Notes: generated by a model from the letters alone, not told the origin. Numbered from the stretch's first letter, positions 9,198-18,518 are shown. The stretch: DNA of 64,000 nucleotides from Pseudoxanthomonas sp. JBR18 (GCF_028198165.1 NZ_CP116339.1:806001-870000); one strand, 5' to 3'. Program-made: numbers and translations.

Positions 9198-10016
9198 TCA
9201 TTGGCCGTACAAGGCCTTGCGCGGCGCGCCGGTGATCTCTGCAGCCAGCTTGGCGGCGGTGGATGGCGGCAGGTGGTCCTTGAGCAGCGCGTGCACGCGG
9301 CGCCCTTCGGCCAGTTGCGCGTCGGCATCGTCGCCGGCGCCCCGGACCATCACCACAAATTCGCCCTTGCGCTGGTTGTCGTCGTCCTCCACCTGCCGCA
9401 GGAGGGTGCCCAGGGTGCCATCCAGCACGGTCTCGAACAGCTTGGTCAGCTCGCGCGCCATCGCCGCCGGCCGCTCCGACCCCAAGGCATGCGTCAGGTC
9501 GGCCAGCGATTCGGCGATGCGATGGGAGGACTCGTAGAACACGAGCGTGCGCGGCTCGGCCGCCAGGCTGCGCAAGTGCTCGCGGCGCGCCGACGCCTTG
9601 GCCGGCAGGAACCCCTCGAACACGAAGCGATCGCTGGGCAGCCCGGCCACGCTCAGCGCCGCGATGGCGGCGCAGGCACCGGGAACCGGGCTGACCCGAA
9701 TGCCGGCCGCGCGTACCGCGCGCACCAGGCGGTAGCCTGGGTCGGAGACCAGCGGGGTGCCGGCATCGGACACCAGTGCCAGCGACTGGCCCTCTTGCAG
9801 GCGCGTCACGATGCGCGAGGCGAGCGCCTCCTCGTTGTGCTCATGCAGTGCCACCAGGGTGGCGGAAATGCCGAAATGCGACAGCAGCTGGCCCGTGCGG
9901 CGGGTGTCCTCGGCGCAGATGGCATCGACCGTGCGCAGCACCTCCAGCGCGCGCGGGCTCAGATCGGAGAGGTTGCCGATCGGCGTGGCGACGACATGCA
10001 GGGTGGGCTCGGCCAT
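9198..10016 (-). CDS. rsmI: 16S rRNA (cytidine-1402-2'-O)-methyltransferase RsmI
   Basis: Tetrapyrrole-methylase-fold enzyme that uses SAM to methylate the 2'-O of C1402 in 16S rRNA, partner modification to RsmH. The ATG at 10016 gives 272 residues starting MAEPTLHVVATPIGNL. Family motifs seen are ATPIGNLSDLSPRA, CAEDTRRT, LVSDAGTPLVSDPGYRLV and PGACAAIAAL. It is divergent from the lpoA-like gene, the order also found in E. coli. The frame remains open upstream across the neighbour's start; that extension has no homology. No strong ribosome binding site is visible before the ATG. Confidence 0.94.
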   Translation of the reverse strand: MAEPTLHVVATPIGNLSDLSPRALEVLRTVDAICAEDTRRTGQLLSHFGISATLVALHEHNEEALASRIVTRLQEGQSLALVSDAGTPLVSDPGYRLVRAVRAAGIRVSPVPGACAAIAALSVAGLPSDRFVFEGFLPAKASARREHLRSLAAEPRTLVFYESSHRIAESLADLTHALGSERPAAMARELTKLFETVLDGTLGTLLRQVEDDDNQRKGEFVVMVRGAGDDADAQLAEGRRVHALLKDHLPPSTAAKLAAEITGAPRKALYGQ

Positions 10017-10041
10017 AAAAGGGCGCTCATCTGGCAAAGGG

Positions 10042-10051
10042 TAGAATCCTA
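10042..10051. promoter_or_regulatory. Overlapping divergent -10 elements for rsmI and the lpoA-like gene
   Basis: TAGAAT on the plus strand (10042-10047) and TAGGAT on the minus strand (10046-10051) share two bases within TAGAATCCTA. Each is placed suitably for the gene it would drive. Matching -35 hexamers are poor on both sides, so this rests on -10 elements and geometry only. Confidence 0.35.
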
Positions 10052-10083
10052 GCCCGTTCCTCCAGACTGGCTCAGATCCGCCC

Positions 10084-11469
10084 ATGGAAAAGCGCTTCGT
10101 CCCGCTGCTCGCCACCGCGCTGCTGGCCCTGTTCCTCGCCGGCTGCGCGACCACCCAGGTCGATGGCGGCGGCACGACCTCGCACGCACAGCGCGACGCC
10201 GCCTTCGCCCAGGCCCAGCAGTTGGCCACCCAGCGCACCGGCCTGACCGGCCAGGCCCTCAGCGACAACACCCGCCAGATCCAGCAGCTGCTGGGCGGCC
10301 TGGACAACGCCACCCTGACCCGCGAAACCACCGCCTTGCCCGTCGGCGACCCGCTCTACCCGCTGGCCGGCAACGCCATGCTGGAGCGCAATCTGCCGCT
10401 GCCGCGCCCATTCGACCGGGGCAGCCGCTGGAACTTCGACGCCAATGGCCGTCCGCCGGCCGATCGCGACGGCTACCGCCCGCCGCAGAAGCTGGCCGTG
10501 CTGTTGCCGCTGAGCGGTCCGCTGGCGATGGCCGCCGCTCCGGTGCGCGATGGCCTGCTGGCCGGCTACTACGGCGAGACCCGCCGCCGCCCGGAAATCC
10601 GGTTCTACGACACCGCCAGCAGCCCGGCCGACGCGACCAGGGCCTATGCCCGCGCGGTGGCCGATGGTGCCGAGATGGTGGTCGGTCCACTGGGCCGCGA
10701 CCAGGTCGATGCGCTGTTCCGACAGGGCAACCTGAGCGTGCCGGTGCTGGCACTCAACCGTGGCGAGTTGGACCCGCCCGATGGCGCGGCCAGCTTCTCG
10801 CTGGCCCCGGAGGCCGAGGGCGTCAGCGTGGCCGACTATCTGCTCAAGCTCGAACGCAAGCGCGTGCTGATCCTCGGCGGCAACGACGACAACGGGCGCC
10901 GCGCGGCCGAGGCCTTCCGCAAGCGCTTCACCGAAGGCGGCGGCGCGGTCGCCGATGCCCTGGTGGTCAGCGACCCGCCGGGCGACATGTCCGCACAACT
11001 GATCGCCGCGGCCGCCAAGGGCGTGGATGCGATCTTCCTGGCAGTGCGCGGCTCGTCCGCGCGCGTGCTGACCCCGCAGTTGGCCCTGGCCGGGCTGGGC
11101 GGCAAGACCCGCGTGGGGACTTCGCTGCTGGTGCAGGGCACCGGCAAGCCGGAAGAAGACAATGTGCTGGACGGCGTGATCTACCCCACAGAGGCGTGGT
11201 CGGCCAGCGGCGTCACCGGCTTGCCTGCGCAGTCCACGGTGGCCGCGACCCTGCCCACCGCACGCGGGGGCGCCGCGCGTCTGTTTGCCTTCGGCTTCGA
11301 CGCCTGGAAGCTCAGCGGCTACATGCAGAAGCTCACTGACGGCGACAATGCCCAACTGCGCGGCGCCACCGGCACGCTGACCCTCGATGGGTTCGGCACG
11401 GTGCTGCGTGCACCGGCCTGGGCGACCTTCAGCGGTGGAACCCCGGTGCCGATCGCCGGCGGTGGCTGA
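10084..11469 (+). CDS. lpoA: LpoA/LppC-family penicillin-binding protein activator lipoprotein
   Basis: Outer membrane lipoprotein of the LppC family; E. coli LpoA stimulates the bifunctional synthase PBP1A. The product has 461 residues with a lipoprotein signal peptide ending in the lipobox LAGC, cysteine 21. A short helical stretch follows (about 35-85), then a periplasmic-binding-protein-like domain starting near [13 protein letters not shown], with [10 protein letters not shown] late in the domain. E. coli LpoA has 678 residues; the difference is mostly the N-terminal helical repeat domain, which is very short here. It overlaps yraN by eight bases. Activation of a particular PBP is inference. 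Confidence 0.85.
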   Translation: MEKRFVPLLATALLALFLAGCATTQVDGGGTTSHAQRDAAFAQAQQLATQRTGLTGQALSDNTRQIQQLLGGLDNATLTRETTALPVGDPLYPLAGNAMLERNLPLPRPFDRGSRWNFDANGRPPADRDGYRPPQKLAVLLPLSGPLAMAAAPVRDGLLAGYYGETRRRPEIRFYDTASSPADATRAYARAVADGAEMVVGPLGRDQVDALFRQGNLSVPVLALNRGELDPPDGAASFSLAPEAEGVSVADYLLKLERKRVLILGGNDDNGRRAAEAFRKRFTEGGGAVADALVVSDPPGDMSAQLIAAAAKGVDAIFLAVRGSSARVLTPQLALAGLGGKTRVGTSLLVQGTGKPEEDNVLDGVIYPTEAWSASGVTGLPAQSTVAATLPTARGGAARLFAFGFDAWKLSGYMQKLTDGDNAQLRGATGTLTLDGFGTVLRAPAWATFSGGTPVPIAGGG

Positions 11470-11848
11470 GCGCCAGAGCCGGGGCCGGGCAGCCGAGGCC
11501 GCCGCCCGGGCCGCGCTGGAGCGCGGCGGCCTGCAGTTCATCGCCGCCAACGTGCGGTTCCGGGGCGGCGAACTGGACCTGGTGATGCGCGACCCAGTCG
11601 CCCGCGGCGGCGCCTGCCTGGTCTTCGTGGAGGTGCGCTACCGCGCCGGCGGCGCCTTCGGCGGCGGTGCGGCCTCGGTGGATGCGACCAAGCGCCGCAA
11701 GCTGGTGATCGCCGCCCAGTTGTTCCTGGCCCAGCATCCGCGCTGGGCCAATATGCCGTGTCGCTTCGATGTGGTGCAGGCCCAAGGCGACCCGGCCAGG
11801 CCGGAGATCACCTGGCTGCGGGATGCGTTCCGGGCGGACGAGACCTAG
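11462..11848 (+). CDS. yraN: YraN family protein (UPF0102), putative endonuclease fold
   Basis: Small protein of 128 residues from a GTG start at 11462, chosen because it overlaps the upstream stop by eight bases and leaves the conserved start of the family intact. The restriction-endonuclease-like core is visible: [16 protein letters not shown], then [24 protein letters not shown] and [13 protein letters not shown], matching the E-x-D-L...VEVK pattern of YraN/HJR-like nucleases. The biochemical role is not firmly known. Its TAG stop is shared base-for-base with the opposing hydrolase stop in the palindrome CTAG. Confidence 0.9.
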   Translation: MAERQSRGRAAEAAARAALERGGLQFIAANVRFRGGELDLVMRDPVARGGACLVFVEVRYRAGGAFGGGAASVDATKRRKLVIAAQLFLAQHPRWANMPCRFDVVQAQGDPARPEITWLRDAFRADET

Positions 11849-13431
11849 TGCAGCGGCACGCTCAGGCGTGAAGGCGCCGAAGCCGGCGAACCGAACACCA
11901 CCCTGCCACCGACATCGGTGGCGTCGGTATAGCGCGGGTCGAGCGTGTCCACCACCAGGACCAGGCGGCTGCCGGCCGGGACTTCGGCGGCGGCGGCTTC
12001 CAGGGCGATGTCCAGCGTGCGCGCCTGACCCGGCACCGCGTCGCGCAGGCTGTAGGGCTTGTAGCTGAGCAGGGTCCCGGTGCCCAGGGCGTCCATGCTG
12101 TACAGGTAGGTCACCAGGGTCACGTGCGACTGGCTGGGCGTGACCGTCACCCGCAGGCTCGGCGCACCGGCCAGCACGCGGCTTCGCTCCAGCACCGGCC
12201 CGGACCACACCGCGCCGCCGGTGCGGCTGACCAGCGGGATCGAGGTCTTGGCCGGTTGGCCGAACGCCTGCAGCAAGCCGCTGAGCATCACCACGCCCGA
12301 GTCGGCCAGGGTCGGGATGCCGGTCAGGATGGAAGCATTCCAGCCGGTCGCATCGCCACTGGACAGCGTGCCGGTCGGCCGCAGCAGGCCGGTGGGCCGG
12401 CCCAGCCCGTACACCACCGGATCGGCCTGCACCTGTGCCCAATTACCGTAGTCCAGGTCACGCCCGCCCACGCTGGTCAGCCGCACCGAGCCGCTCCCGT
12501 CCACCCCGTTGGACTGGCCCTTGAGAAAATGGTCGAACCAGTTCACCGCCTCGTCGTAGACCGCGTTGGGCAGGCCCAACGCGCCCGGCAGTTCGGCCGT
12601 GGCATGGTCGCCCTGGCTGAAAAGCAACCGACGCGGCCCGGTCAGCTGGTTGTAGAAGGCCACGTACTGGTTGGGTGGGAACAGCCCGTCGTTGAGCGCA
12701 TTGGCCAGCAGCACCGCGGTGCCGTTGCGGTTGAGCTGGGCCACCTCATGCACCACGCCGCGGCTGGCGGCCTCTGGCAGGAAGCCCCCCACCGCGCCAT
12801 CGAAGTCCCCCACGGCCACCTTCGCGGTGATGGCCTGCAGGTCCGGACCAGGCCGGCCGGTCAGGCTGCCGGTGGCGGCCAACATCAGCACCGCCTGCTG
12901 GCTGACGGTCTGATTGGCGTAGAGCGATGCCTCCAGGTCGGCCCAGCCACTGAGCGCGGCCACCGCCTTGATCCGCGGGTCGCGCGCGCCGGCCAGCAGG
13001 CTGGTGCCGGCACCGTAAGAAATGCCCGAGACGCCAATGCGCGCCGGGTCGGCGGGTGTGTGCGCCAGCGCCCAGTCGATCACCGCGCTCACATCCTCCA
13101 CGGTGGCGGCCCCAGCGATATCGATCTGCCCGGCCGAATCCCAGAACCCGCGCGAGGTGTAGCTCACCACCACGTAGCCCTGGCCCGCCATCTGGGTAGC
13201 GCGGCCGACGTATTCCAGATTGGGCAGCGACCAACTGGCCGGCATCACCACCAGCGGGAACGGCCCACTGCCCTGCCCGGTCGGCACCAGCACCATCGCA
13301 CCCAGCTCGGTGTCATCGAAACTGGAAATCCGTTCATAGAGCTTGTTGAAGCTGCCCGCCCAGGCCGTCGTCGAACACAGACACAGCACCAGCACCAGCA
13401 ACACCCCATATCGCCGCGCGAACCCATGCAT
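11845..13431 (-). CDS. Secreted S15/CocE-type alpha/beta hydrolase
   Basis: The start at 13431 has GGGAGG seven bases upstream and gives 528 residues with a signal peptide (about 1-25, cleavage after AWA). The alpha/beta-hydrolase core resembles X-Pro dipeptidyl-peptidase and cocaine-esterase families: [10 protein letters not shown], the nucleophile elbow GISYG with Ser138, a candidate Asp248 in [10 protein letters not shown] and His276 in [10 protein letters not shown] beta-rich C-terminal region like the S15 jelly roll begins near 340. The substrate is unknown; a secreted esterase or peptidase is reasonable. It converges on yraN with overlapping stops. Confidence 0.75.
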   Translation of the reverse strand: MHGFARRYGVLLVLVLCLCSTTAWAGSFNKLYERISSFDDTELGAMVLVPTGQGSGPFPLVVMPASWSLPNLEYVGRATQMAGQGYVVVSYTSRGFWDSAGQIDIAGAATVEDVSAVIDWALAHTPADPARIGVSGISYGAGTSLLAGARDPRIKAVAALSGWADLEASLYANQTVSQQAVLMLAATGSLTGRPGPDLQAITAKVAVGDFDGAVGGFLPEAASRGVVHEVAQLNRNGTAVLLANALNDGLFPPNQYVAFYNQLTGPRRLLFSQGDHATAELPGALGLPNAVYDEAVNWFDHFLKGQSNGVDGSGSVRLTSVGGRDLDYGNWAQVQADPVVYGLGRPTGLLRPTGTLSSGDATGWNASILTGIPTLADSGVVMLSGLLQAFGQPAKTSIPLVSRTGGAVWSGPVLERSRVLAGAPSLRVTVTPSQSHVTLVTYLYSMDALGTGTLLSYKPYSLRDAVPGQARTLDIALEAAAAEVPAGSRLVLVVDTLDPRYTDATDVGGRVVFGSPASAPSRLSVPLH

Positions 13432-13670
13432 GCAACGCCCTCCCAGGCTAGGGGCCGGGCGCCGCGATCGCGGGCCGGCCGTGATGTATCGATGCCGCCC
13501 GCGGTGGGCGGCCAGGGCACCGTACTCGCACGTATGGAGGCGGCCAAGCTGCAACGCAGCACGGCGCGGCACCTTGGGCGTCGTCATGGCCCAATCACAC
13601 GGTCCCGGCAGGCCCTGTCGCTGCCATGTCAGCTTGCAACAGGCCCCTGCCGCGCTCGACCAGGGGCGCT

Positions 13671-14633
13671 TCAGCCGAAGTGATCGTAGCCGGCGCGCGG
13701 CGCCAGCCAGGGCACGCCGGAGGGATCGAGGGCGCGCACGCCTTGTCCGGCGACGATGTGGCCGATGCGTGCCCCGGGCACGCCAGCGAAATCCAGCGCC
13801 GCGCGCACCTCGTCGGCACGCTGGGGCGCAGCGGTGAAGCACAGTTCGTAGTCGTCCCCGCCGCCGGCCTGCCAGGCCCAGCGCACTTGCGGTTTGAACC
13901 GCGACAGCGCGCGCGAGACCAGCAACTGGTCGAGCTGGACCTGCGCCCCCACGCCGCTGCGCGCGCACAGATGGCCGAGGTCAGCAAGCAGGCCATCGGA
14001 GACATCCACGCAGGCCGTCGCCAGGCCGAGCAGCCCGCGTCCGGCCTCCACGCGCGGGGTCGGCCGATCCAGGCGTGCGCGCAGGGCGCGTTCGACCGCC
14101 GCGCCGGACAGCAGCGATTGCAGCGCCGCGCCGGCATCACCTGGCGTGCCAGTCACCCAGACCTCGTCCCCGACCCGGGCACCGTCACGGCGCAGGGCGT
14201 GGCCCGCTTCGACATGGCCCATCGCGGTGATCGAGACCGACAGCGGACCGCGCGTGGTGTCACCGCCCACCAGGGCGATGCCGTGTTGGGCGGCCAGTTC
14301 CAGAAACCCATCCAGGAAACCGTCGATCCAACCCGCTTCGGCCTGCGGCAGGGACAGCGACAGCGTGCACCAGGCCGGCCGCGCGCCCATCGCGGCCAGG
14401 TCTGACAGGTTGACCGCCAGCGCCTTCCAGCCCAGGTCGGCCGGGGCGACATCGTCGAAGAAATGCACGCCGACATTGAGCGTGTCGGCGGTGACCACCA
14501 GTTGCATGCCCGGTGGCACTGCCAGCACGGCGGCGTCGTCACCGATGCCCAGCACGACGTCTGCCCGCGTGGCCGCGCGCGCGCGGATGCGGGCGATCAG
14601 GTCGAACTCACCGCTGGCCGACGAGGCGGCCAT
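13671..14633 (-). CDS. thiL: Thiamine-monophosphate kinase (ThiL)
   Basis: Phosphorylates thiamine monophosphate to the active diphosphate cofactor using ATP. The product has 320 residues. The N-terminal GEFDLIARI and the metal-binding GIGDDAAVL at 29-37 are typical, followed by TADTLNVGVHF, ALAVNLSDLAAMGA and GGDTTRGPLS. It is last in the run ribE-ribBX-ribH-nusB-thiL, 21 bases after nusB, an arrangement common in proteobacteria, so it should share the FMN-riboswitch-controlled transcript. Confidence 0.95.
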   Translation of the reverse strand: MAASSASGEFDLIARIRARAATRADVVLGIGDDAAVLAVPPGMQLVVTADTLNVGVHFFDDVAPADLGWKALAVNLSDLAAMGARPAWCTLSLSLPQAEAGWIDGFLDGFLELAAQHGIALVGGDTTRGPLSVSITAMGHVEAGHALRRDGARVGDEVWVTGTPGDAGAALQSLLSGAAVERALRARLDRPTPRVEAGRGLLGLATACVDVSDGLLADLGHLCARSGVGAQVQLDQLLVSRALSRFKPQVRWAWQAGGGDDYELCFTAAPQRADEVRAALDFAGVPGARIGHIVAGQGVRALDPSGVPWLAPRAGYDHFG

Positions 14634-14654
14634 GTGTGCGAACCCGCGCGCCGC

Positions 14655-15122
14655 TCAGCGGCCGCGCGCGCTGGCCTCGGCCGCGCGCCAATCCAGCGCG
14701 GCGCGGTCCAGCACCCCGTTGACGTAGGTGTGGCCGTGTTCGGCGCCGAAGCGCTTGGCCGTCTCGATGGCCTCGTTGATGACCACCCGGTACGGCACGT
14801 CGACGCGGTGGCGCAGTTCATAGGCGGCGATGCGCAGCACCGCGCGCTCGATCTGGTCGACCTCGCCCACCGAGCGGTCCAGGTGCGGCAGCAGGGCCTC
14901 ATCCAGCTCCCTGGCGTGCGCCATGACGCCACGCACCAGGTCCTCGAAGTACTCCAGGTCGGCGATTTCGTGCGCCTGCTCGTGGGCGAACTGGGCGATC
15001 ACGCCCTGGGTGGTGCCGCCGGCCATCTGCCAGGCGTAGACGGCCTGCATGGCCCGGCGACGGGCGCGGGTGCGCAGGACGGGATCGACGCCATCACCGC
15101 GACGCGGTCCGGGACGGTTCAT
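14655..15122 (-). CDS. nusB: Transcription antitermination factor NusB
   Basis: All-helical RNA-binding protein that, with NusE, assembles on boxA of rRNA leaders to prevent premature termination. The ATG at 15122 overlaps the ribH stop as ATGA and gives 155 residues. Typical segments are [17 protein letters not shown], then [29 protein letters not shown] and the C-terminal YVNGVLDR. The neighbourhood (ribH upstream, thiL downstream) is the classical one. Confidence 0.95.
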   Translation of the reverse strand: MNRPGPRRGDGVDPVLRTRARRRAMQAVYAWQMAGGTTQGVIAQFAHEQAHEIADLEYFEDLVRGVMAHARELDEALLPHLDRSVGEVDQIERAVLRIAAYELRHRVDVPYRVVINEAIETAKRFGAEHGHTYVNGVLDRAALDWRAAEASARGR

Positions 15123-15586
15123 GGCAGTTTCTCCAGCAGGTTGACCAGCTCGACCGCGGCCAGGGCCACTTCCTCGCCCTTGTTGCCGTGGCTGCCGCCG
15201 GCGCGCGCCTCGGCATCCTCGGCCACTTCGACCGCGAGCACGCCGTTGAGCACCGGGATGCGGTAATCCAGCTGCACGCGCATCAGGCCATCGGAACAGC
15301 CATCGGCCACGTGTTCGTAATGCCGGGTATCCCCACGGATCACGCAACCCAGGGCCAGGATGGCGGCGTGCCGCCCGGCGGCACCCAGGCGCGCGGCGAC
15401 CAGCGGGATTTCCCACGCACCCGGCACGCGGATCACGTCCACCTGAGCCTCGGGGATGCCGTTGCCGGCCAGTTCCTTGCGCGCGCCGGCCACCAGCGCA
15501 TCGGTGATGCGGGCGTTCCAACGGCTGGCGATGATCGCGAACCGTGCGCCGTCTGACACGCGCAGGTCGCCTTCGTAATGGGTCAT
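15119..15586 (-). CDS. ribH: 6,7-dimethyl-8-ribityllumazine synthase (RibH)
   Basis: Condenses the ribityl-amino-uracil with 3,4-dihydroxy-2-butanone 4-phosphate to form the lumazine precursor of riboflavin. The 155-residue product contains [20 protein letters not shown], the catalytic-loop sequence [12 protein letters not shown] and [16 protein letters not shown]. Length fits the capsid-forming family. It lies 64 bases after ribBX and overlaps nusB by four bases. Confidence 0.96.
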   Translation of the reverse strand: MTHYEGDLRVSDGARFAIIASRWNARITDALVAGARKELAGNGIPEAQVDVIRVPGAWEIPLVAARLGAAGRHAAILALGCVIRGDTRHYEHVADGCSDGLMRVQLDYRIPVLNGVLAVEVAEDAEARAGGSHGNKGEEVALAAVELVNLLEKLP

Positions 15587-15650
15587 GGGGAGCGGGGCTC
15601 TCGAGGGTCGAACAGTTTATCAGGCGGGGCGCGGCGGCCGGAGCGGGGCC

Positions 15651-16760
15651 TCAGGCGCCCTGCGGCTCCAGGGTCTCGACGACTTCCAACCCGTAGCCGG
15701 ACAGGCCCACCTGGCGGCGCGGGGTACCCAGCACACGCAGCTTGCCCAGGCCCAGATCGGCCAGGATCTGCGCGCCGGCACCGTTGCGGCGCCACTGGCC
15801 CACGTCCTTGTCCTTGCCTGGGGCGCGCACCGGCGCCTGCTGGCGCAGGCGGGCCAGCAGCGCGTCCGAATCGCGCGGCGCCGACAGCACCACCATCACG
15901 CCCTGCCCTTCGGCGGCGATGGCACGCAGGGCATCGCTGGCGGCCACGCCGAAATCGTCGCGCCGCCAGTGCAGCAGGTCGGCCAGCGGGTTTTCCACCT
16001 GCACGCGCACCAGGGTCGGCGTGGCCGCTTCCGGCGTGCCCTTGACCAGGGCGAAGTGCAGCTCATGGGCGATGCGGTCGCGGTATGTCACCAGCCTGAA
16101 GGGGCCGAACTCGGTCTCGATCTCGCGTTCGTCCACGCGCTCGACGGTGTGCTCGGTGGCCAGACGGTAGGCGATCAGATCGGCGATGGAGCCCATCTTC
16201 AGCCCGTGCGTGCGGGCGAATACTTCCAGCTCCGGGCGGCGGGCCATGGAGCCATCGGGGTTGAGGATTTCCACCAGCACGCCGGCCGGCTCCAGTCCGG
16301 CCAGCATCGCCAGGTCCACGCCGGCCTCGGTGTGTCCGGCGCGGGTGAGCACGCCGCCGGGCTGGGCGATGAGCGGAAAGATGTGGCCGGGCTGGTGCAG
16401 GTCCTCGGCACGCGCATTCGGCCGCACCGCGGTGCGGATGGTGTGGGCGCGGTCGTGGGCCGAGATGCCGGTGGTCACGCCCTCGGCCGCCTCGATGCTG
16501 ACGGTGAAGTTGGTCTGGAACTGGGCGGTATTGGCGCGGACCATCGGCGCCAGCCCCAGCTGCGCGGCGCGGCTGGCGGTCAGCGGCAGGCACACCAGGC
16601 CGCGGCCGTGGGTGACCATGAAGTTGATGTCCGCCGGCTTGACCAGTTCGGCGGCCATGATCAGGTCGCCTTCGTTCTCTCGGTCCTCGTCGTCGACGAT
16701 GACGACCATGCGGCCGGCGCGGATGTCTTCGAGCAGTTCGGGAACCGGAGCGAAGTTCAC
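15651..16760 (-). CDS. ribB: 3,4-dihydroxy-2-butanone 4-phosphate synthase with degenerate GTP cyclohydrolase II half (RibBX type)
   Basis: The N-terminal half (about 1-205) is a complete RibB that converts ribulose 5-phosphate to dihydroxybutanone phosphate: acidic loop DDEDRENEGD at 23-32, THGRGLVC at 50-57 and GHTEAGVDLA at 142-151. The C-terminal half (about 208-365) aligns with GTP cyclohydrolase II, but where RibA has the three zinc-binding cysteines this protein has none; its only cysteine is residue 57. Cyclohydrolase activity is therefore not expected, as described for RibBX proteins, and a separate RibA should exist elsewhere. GTG start, overlapping ribE as GTGA. Confidence 0.93.
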   Translation of the reverse strand: MNFAPVPELLEDIRAGRMVVIVDDEDRENEGDLIMAAELVKPADINFMVTHGRGLVCLPLTASRAAQLGLAPMVRANTAQFQTNFTVSIEAAEGVTTGISAHDRAHTIRTAVRPNARAEDLHQPGHIFPLIAQPGGVLTRAGHTEAGVDLAMLAGLEPAGVLVEILNPDGSMARRPELEVFARTHGLKMGSIADLIAYRLATEHTVERVDEREIETEFGPFRLVTYRDRIAHELHFALVKGTPEAATPTLVRVQVENPLADLLHWRRDDFGVAASDALRAIAAEGQGVMVVLSAPRDSDALLARLRQQAPVRAPGKDKDVGQWRRNGAGAQILADLGLGKLRVLGTPRRQVGLSGYGLEVVETLEPQGA

Positions 16761-17362
16761 AGCGCACCTCCGCGCTCACCGAGCAGGCGTTCGACGTAGC
16801 GCGCCACCAGGTCGATCTCCAGGTTCACCGCATCGCCGACCGCGGTCTGCGCAAAGCGCGTCTGCGCCACGGTATGGGGAATCAGTGCGACCTCGAAACC
16901 TTCATCGTCGACCGCGTTGACGGTCAGGCTGACGCCATCGACGCAGATCGAGCCCTTCTTGGCGATGTACTTCAGCAGCGCCGCCGGCGCGGCGAAACGC
17001 CAGCGCTGCGCGCGGGCATCGTCATGCACGGACAGTACCCGGCCGAGCCCATCGACATGGCCGCTGACCAGGTGTCCGCCAAGGCGGTCGGTCGGACGCA
17101 TGGCGCGCTCCAGGTTCAACCCCGCGCCCACCGTCAGCCCACCAAGCGTGGTCAGCGACAAGGTCTCGTTGGAGGCATCGGCCTGGAAGCTGGTGGCGTC
17201 GAAGGCGATCACGGTCAGGCACACCCCGTTGACCGCGATGCTCTCGCCGAGTTGCACCGCGTCGAACGGCAGCGTGCCGACCTCGAAAGTGAAGCGGGTA
17301 TCGCCGCCCAGCGGCTGCGCGGCGGCCAGGCGGCCGACGCCCTCGATGATGCCGGTGAACAT
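16757..17362 (-). CDS. ribE: Riboflavin synthase, alpha subunit
   Basis: Catalyses the final dismutation of two lumazines to riboflavin. The 201-residue product opens with the diagnostic MFTGIIEG and contains two lumazine-binding repeats, each with a GVCLTV / GVSLTV segment (about 45-50 and 140-145) and the linking GGHLVSGHVDG. The start at 17362 has GGAGGT six bases upstream. This is the first gene after the FMN riboswitch, so the downstream ribBX, ribH, nusB and thiL are probably co-regulated by flavin. The symbol ribC is used for the same gene in some bacteria. Confidence 0.96.
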   Translation of the reverse strand: MFTGIIEGVGRLAAAQPLGGDTRFTFEVGTLPFDAVQLGESIAVNGVCLTVIAFDATSFQADASNETLSLTTLGGLTVGAGLNLERAMRPTDRLGGHLVSGHVDGLGRVLSVHDDARAQRWRFAAPAALLKYIAKKGSICVDGVSLTVNAVDDEGFEVALIPHTVAQTRFAQTAVGDAVNLEIDLVARYVERLLGERGGAL

Positions 17363-17465
17363 CAGCGCACCTCCGCACGGGAGGGGCGAGGCGCCGCGCG
17401 TGGCGCGGATGGGGACAACGCGAACAACTGGGACATGGCTACGTTTCTCGCAAGGATGCAGAGCG

Positions 17466-17511
17466 AAAAACGCCACAAGGCAATGGCACGCCCACGACGC
17501 TGCCGTCGTGG
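17466..17511 (-). terminator. Expression platform candidate of the FMN riboswitch
   Basis: Immediately after the aptamer on the minus strand a perfect 8-base-pair stem forms between 17504-17511 and 17492-17499. A short stem (17484-17487 with 17472-17475) then runs straight into TTTTT at 17466-17470. This is the expected place for a flavin-dependent terminator about 100 bases before ribE. Which alternative pairing acts as antiterminator is not resolved here. Confidence 0.5.
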
Positions 17512-17518
17512 CGCGGGC

Positions 17519-17686
17519 CGTCTTCTTTCATCCGGACTTTCTGGCGCTGCCAAGGAGCAGCACCAACCGTCGGCTCCGGCATCGGACCGGATCTGCTGAC
17601 CCCTGGCCGGCTGGCCAGGGCGCTCGCGGGCTCGTGCGCATCGCACACCTACCGCCGGTGGGGAATCACACCCCGCCCTGAAGACG
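17519..17686 (-). ncRNA. FMN riboswitch (RFN element)
   Basis: Flavin-sensing leader of the riboflavin operon. Read on the minus strand, P1 pairs CGTCTTC at 17680-17686 with GAAGACG at 17519-17525. Conserved blocks follow in order: AGGGCGGGGTG, GATTCCCCACCGGCGGT, AGCCCGCGAGCG, GTCAGCAGATCCGGT, GCCGGAGCCGACGGT, and AGTCCGGATGAAAGAAG. One variable hairpin carries CCCTGGCCAGCCGGCCAGGG. All parts of the consensus are present, so the aptamer should be functional. Confidence 0.97.
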
Positions 17687-17715
17687 TTTACGAATGCCGG
17701 CGAACCGGCCCGCGC

Positions 17716-17721
17716 ATTCTA
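17716..17721 (-). promoter_or_regulatory. Extended -10 of the riboflavin operon promoter
   Basis: TGCTAGAAT on the minus strand is an extended -10 with TAGAAT at 17716-17721; transcription would begin near 17709, some 23 bases before the riboswitch. No good -35 is visible, as is usual for extended -10 promoters. Confidence 0.5.
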
Positions 17722-17874
17722 GCAGCGCCCCGCGCGGGCACCGGCAGGCCGGAGCGTTGCAGCGCTGGCACATCGCGTCGAAATCATTAAAATGTCGTTC
17801 GCGGCGAGGAACCGTCGCGTCAACACCGGGCCTGCAATGGGCCCGGCAACATGGACTCAGGGGAAACAACACCA

Positions 17875-18498
17875 ATGCGCAAGACCCTTTTGGCTGCCGT
17901 CCTGGCGGCTGCACCCTTTGCCGCGTCCGCGGCCGACCTGCCGATGCGCTACACCTACGTCGAAGCGGGCTACACCAACGTCGACATCAATAGCGATGAT
18001 CTCGACGATCCTTCCCTCGATGGTGGCTACATCCGGGGTTCGATCGCCATCGCCGAATCGGCCTACGTCTATGGCGGCTGGTCGCAGGCCAGCAAGACCT
18101 ATCACGAAGGCGAGCTGAGCGTGAAAGTCACGCTCGATCAGCCGGAAGCGGGCATCGGCTACCACATGCCGTTCACCGATCGCCTGGACTTCGTGACCGA
18201 CCTGGCCTACGTCCGGATGGGCGTTGAAGCTAAGGCCCGCTACCTCGGTGCCAGCGCCTCCGACAAGGACCACGTCAACGTTGGCCGTGTCAGCGCCGGC
18301 GTGCGCGGCAAGCCCTCGGCGCGGACCGAGCTGTGGCTGAAGGCCGGCTACTTCGATGGCAGCGACCTGGACGAAGGCAAGTTCATCGGCACGTTCGGCG
18401 GCCAGGTCAGCTTCAACAAGACCTGGGGCCTGGTGGGCGAGGTGCAGGCCTACGAGGACGTCACCCAGGCATCGCTCGGCGTGCGCGCCAGCTTCTGA
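17875..18498 (+). CDS. Ax21-like outer membrane beta-barrel protein
   Basis: The product has 207 residues from ATG 17875, with AGGGGA about ten bases upstream. It has a signal peptide MRKTLLAAVLAAAPFAASA and then alternating hydrophobic strands: YTYVEAGYTNVDI, GGYIRGSIAIAES, YVYGGWSQAS, AGIGYHMPF, and a last strand ending in phenylalanine (LGVRASF), the outer membrane insertion signal. Layout and sequence recall the Ax21 family of xanthomonads, which is exported and found in outer membrane vesicles; earlier quorum-signal claims for Ax21 were withdrawn. Assignment is by recalled similarity, so other small barrel families remain possible. A start at 17851 is in frame but has no signal-peptide logic. 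Confidence 0.7.
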   Translation: MRKTLLAAVLAAAPFAASAADLPMRYTYVEAGYTNVDINSDDLDDPSLDGGYIRGSIAIAESAYVYGGWSQASKTYHEGELSVKVTLDQPEAGIGYHMPFTDRLDFVTDLAYVRMGVEAKARYLGASASDKDHVNVGRVSAGVRGKPSARTELWLKAGYFDGSDLDEGKFIGTFGGQVSFNKTWGLVGEVQAYEDVTQASLGVRASF

Positions 18499-18518
18499 TC
18501 GGGGTCTCGATCCGATGA

